From Curvibacter lanceolatus ATCC 14669 (lineage in GTDB: Bacteria; Pseudomonadota; Gammaproteobacteria; Burkholderiales; Burkholderiaceae_C): a stretch of DNA of 64,000 bases. Positions 62,545 to 64,000 of the stretch are shown here, one piece after another. The stretch is taken from contig NZ_KB906259.1 of the NCBI RefSeq assembly GCF_000381265.1, positions 1 to 64,000 of the forward strand, written 5' to 3'. Numbering within the stretch: the first letter of the stretch is position 1; every line of letters starts with the position of its first letter. Below the pieces are notes generated by a model, which saw only the letters and a program-made list of their open reading frames with translations, was not told the origin of the DNA and searched no databases. Both the position numbers and the translations under genes were made by a program.

Positions 62545-63768
62545 ATGAAATTAGCGCCCGTCAGCTTCAGCAACATTCCGCTCGGTCGCCCGCTGCCCTT
62601 CGGCCTGCACAATGCCGACGGGACCTTGCTGGCCAGTCGCGGCTACATCTTCACCGAACGCGAGGCACTGGACACCCTGGCGGCCCACGGCACCTTGTTC
62701 GTCGACCCGCAGGAGGTGCGCCAGTACCGCCGCGCGATGGAAGCACAGATGCATGCGATGGTGAACAACAACAACACCACGCTGGGCCAGATCGCCGACA
62801 CCCAGATCATGGCGCCAGAACTGATGACCGCCACTGCGAAGACGGCCGACGAGTACAGCGACCCCGATGCGCCGATCGACTGGCTGGACATGCAAAGCCG
62901 GGCCAACGCCATGATGCGCGACCCGCGCAGCCAGCGCTTCATGTTCCGCCTGGACAAGCTGCAGCGCGACTTGAGCCGCATGCTGCGCAGCAACCCCGAC
63001 ACGGTGCTGTTTGCCCTGATCCACCTGACCGCCAGCGAAACCCGCTTCTACAGCGCCACCCACGCCATGCTGGTGTGCGCCATGTGCTCGCTGGCCGCGC
63101 GCGATGTGCTGAACTGGTCGCCCGAGCTGGAGACCGCCATGGTGCGGGCCTGCCTGACCATGAACATCGGCATGACTGAGCTGCAGGACCAGTTGACCCT
63201 TCAGCACGACCCACCCACCACCGAACAGCGCGTCCTCATCGAAAGCCATCCCGAGCGTTCGGTGAGCCTGCTGCGTGAGCGCGGTGTGCAGGATGACGTC
63301 TGGCTGGAGGCCATCCGCCTGCACCACGACGCCATGGCCGGCCCCCTGGGCGGGCGCAGCCCGGCCGAGCAGATCGCCCGGCTGATCCACCGGGCTGACG
63401 GCTTTGCGGCCCGGCTGTCGCCGCGGGCCACCCGTCCCCCCATGGCCCCCTCGGCGGCCATGCACGCCACCTATTTCGATGAGCGCAAGAAGGTGGATGA
63501 GGCCGGTGCCTCCCTGATCAAGGCCGTGGGCATCTACCCGCCGGGCTCGTTCGTGAAGCTGGCCAGCAACGAGGTGGCCACCGTGGTGCGCCGGGGTGCC
63601 AACACCCTCACCCCCCGGGTGGCCGTGCTGGTGAACCGCGAAGGCATGCCCATGCTGGAGCCCGCCATCCGCGACACGCGGGTGAGCGACCACCGCATTC
63701 TGTCGAGCGTGAATTACCGGGACATCCGGGTGCGGACGGACCTGGTTCGTCTGCTGGCGTTGACTTGA
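62545..63768 (+). CDS. HD-GYP-like protein with degenerate catalytic motifs
   Basis: A soluble 407-aa protein. The N-terminal 130 residues are of unknown type (ASRGYIFTEREALDTL). The central part aligns with HD-GYP domains: YSATHAMLVCAMCSLAARDV carries the first conserved His, HHDAMAG takes the place of the HHExxDG motif, and RADGFAARLSP resembles the final VADxYDA segment. But the HD doublet position reads LTMNIGM and the GYP motif is lost (GPLGGRS). Phosphodiesterase activity is therefore doubtful, and a role as a cyclic-di-GMP effector is possible. ATG 62545 is used. It runs towards the repeat-like end of the window. Confidence 0.8.
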   Translation: MKLAPVSFSNIPLGRPLPFGLHNADGTLLASRGYIFTEREALDTLAAHGTLFVDPQEVRQYRRAMEAQMHAMVNNNNTTLGQIADTQIMAPELMTATAKTADEYSDPDAPIDWLDMQSRANAMMRDPRSQRFMFRLDKLQRDLSRMLRSNPDTVLFALIHLTASETRFYSATHAMLVCAMCSLAARDVLNWSPELETAMVRACLTMNIGMTELQDQLTLQHDPPTTEQRVLIESHPERSVSLLRERGVQDDVWLEAIRLHHDAMAGPLGGRSPAEQIARLIHRADGFAARLSPRATRPPMAPSAAMHATYFDERKKVDEAGASLIKAVGIYPPGSFVKLASNEVATVVRRGANTLTPRVAVLVNREGMPMLEPAIRDTRVSDHRILSSVNYRDIRVRTDLVRLLALT

Positions 63769-63960
63769 CCCCCCCCCCTGAGCCGCCTTCGGCGTCATCC
63801 CCCCAGGGGGACGACTCCAACGGCCTGGCAAAGCCAGCTCCGTGGTGTCTGCTGGCTTGGCCTGCTCCGCGGCCATTCGAACGGTGAGGCAGTTGCTCGT
63901 GCGAGCCCGGCGCTCCTTGGCAGAAGCCTTTGGCGGAGGTTTCCTCATTCATGCGCCGGA
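63769..63960. repeat. Possible dispersed intergenic repeat with nested hairpin
   Basis: After the last gene, a C10 run leads into CCCCCTG (63774-63780) that can pair with CAGGGGG (63804-63810), enclosing a smaller CGCC-TTC-GGCG hairpin (63784-63794). Elements of the style CCCCTGAGCCGC followed by CCCCCAGGGGG are common between genes in Comamonadaceae genomes, so I interpret this as one copy. No second copy is visible in the window. No convincing gene is seen to the end. Confidence 0.4.
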
Positions 63961-64000
63961 ATCATCTGAGGCGGACGACACCACTTGACTCCCCGCTGAG

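Noticed and set aside
63608-63952. Minus-strand frame of 114 codons at the window end
   Set aside because: It runs through the repeat-like element and opposite the HD-GYP-like gene and shows no protein-like pattern.

Overview
The window is high-GC, gene-dense chromosomal DNA from a betaproteobacterium of the order Burkholderiales, most likely Comamonadaceae or a close relative. The indications are four Bug-type tripartite tricarboxylate transporter (TTT) receptors, an imuA-imuB-dnaE2 mutagenesis cassette, an IPTL-CTERM surface protein, an adjacent dnaG-rpoD pair, and many catabolic loci paired with LysR or IclR regulators. I saw no rRNA, tRNA, CRISPR array, prophage or insertion sequence. Long antisense reading frames are abundant but are shadows caused by GC content.

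Layout. 1-1.2 kb: an 8-bp tandem repeat and small hypothetical genes, one a four-cysteine zinc-ribbon-like protein. 1.2-5.3 kb: ferredoxin, LysE-type exporter, sugar transferase, and divergent selD/selU for tRNA selenouridine. 5.4-12 kb: diguanylate cyclase, PhoD-like phosphatase, acyl-CoA ligase, then a periplasmic binding protein translationally coupled to a second diguanylate cyclase. 13-18 kb: dnaG and rpoD. 18-25.4 kb: choice-of-anchor-A/IPTL-CTERM protein, convergent with imuA-imuB-dnaE2, which sits behind a perfect LexA box. 25.5-31.5 kb: repeat lipoprotein, NudK-like hydrolase and GGDEF-EAL protein joined by overlapping start and stop codons. 31.5-32 kb: a decayed DUF1778/GNAT toxin-antitoxin pair.

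32-39.2 kb: an aromatic-hydroxylase operon (MBL hydrolase, FAD monooxygenase, DUF2783, Bug receptor) with a divergent IclR regulator, an amidase with a 25-nt poly-C tract in its 5' end, and a higBA module. 39.4-44 kb: omega-amino acid aminotransferase with a divergent LysR gene, a second Bug receptor, and an orphan TRAP receptor. 44-49 kb: a branched-chain amino acid ABC operon. 49-50.4 kb: glk behind a HexR-like palindrome, and a ComFB-like gene. 50.5-57.9 kb: a phenylpropanoid-type CoA pathway. 58-63.8 kb: MASE2-GGDEF cyclase, M20 hydrolase with Bug receptor and LysR, and a degenerate HD-GYP-like protein. A repeat-like stretch ends the window.

Two themes stand out. Cyclic-di-GMP turnover is represented by four GGDEF proteins plus one HD-GYP-like protein with lost catalytic residues. 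Uptake and breakdown of aromatic or carboxylic acids is represented by loci that each carry their own receptor. The most interesting system is the 50.5-57.9 kb locus. It combines a feruloyl-CoA synthase, crotonase, SDR dehydrogenase, amidohydrolase, acyl-CoA dehydrogenase and Bug receptor around a 19-bp palindromic operator. This looks like a beta-oxidative side-chain degradation route for hydroxycinnamates with a TTT-type receptor in place of the usual transporter.
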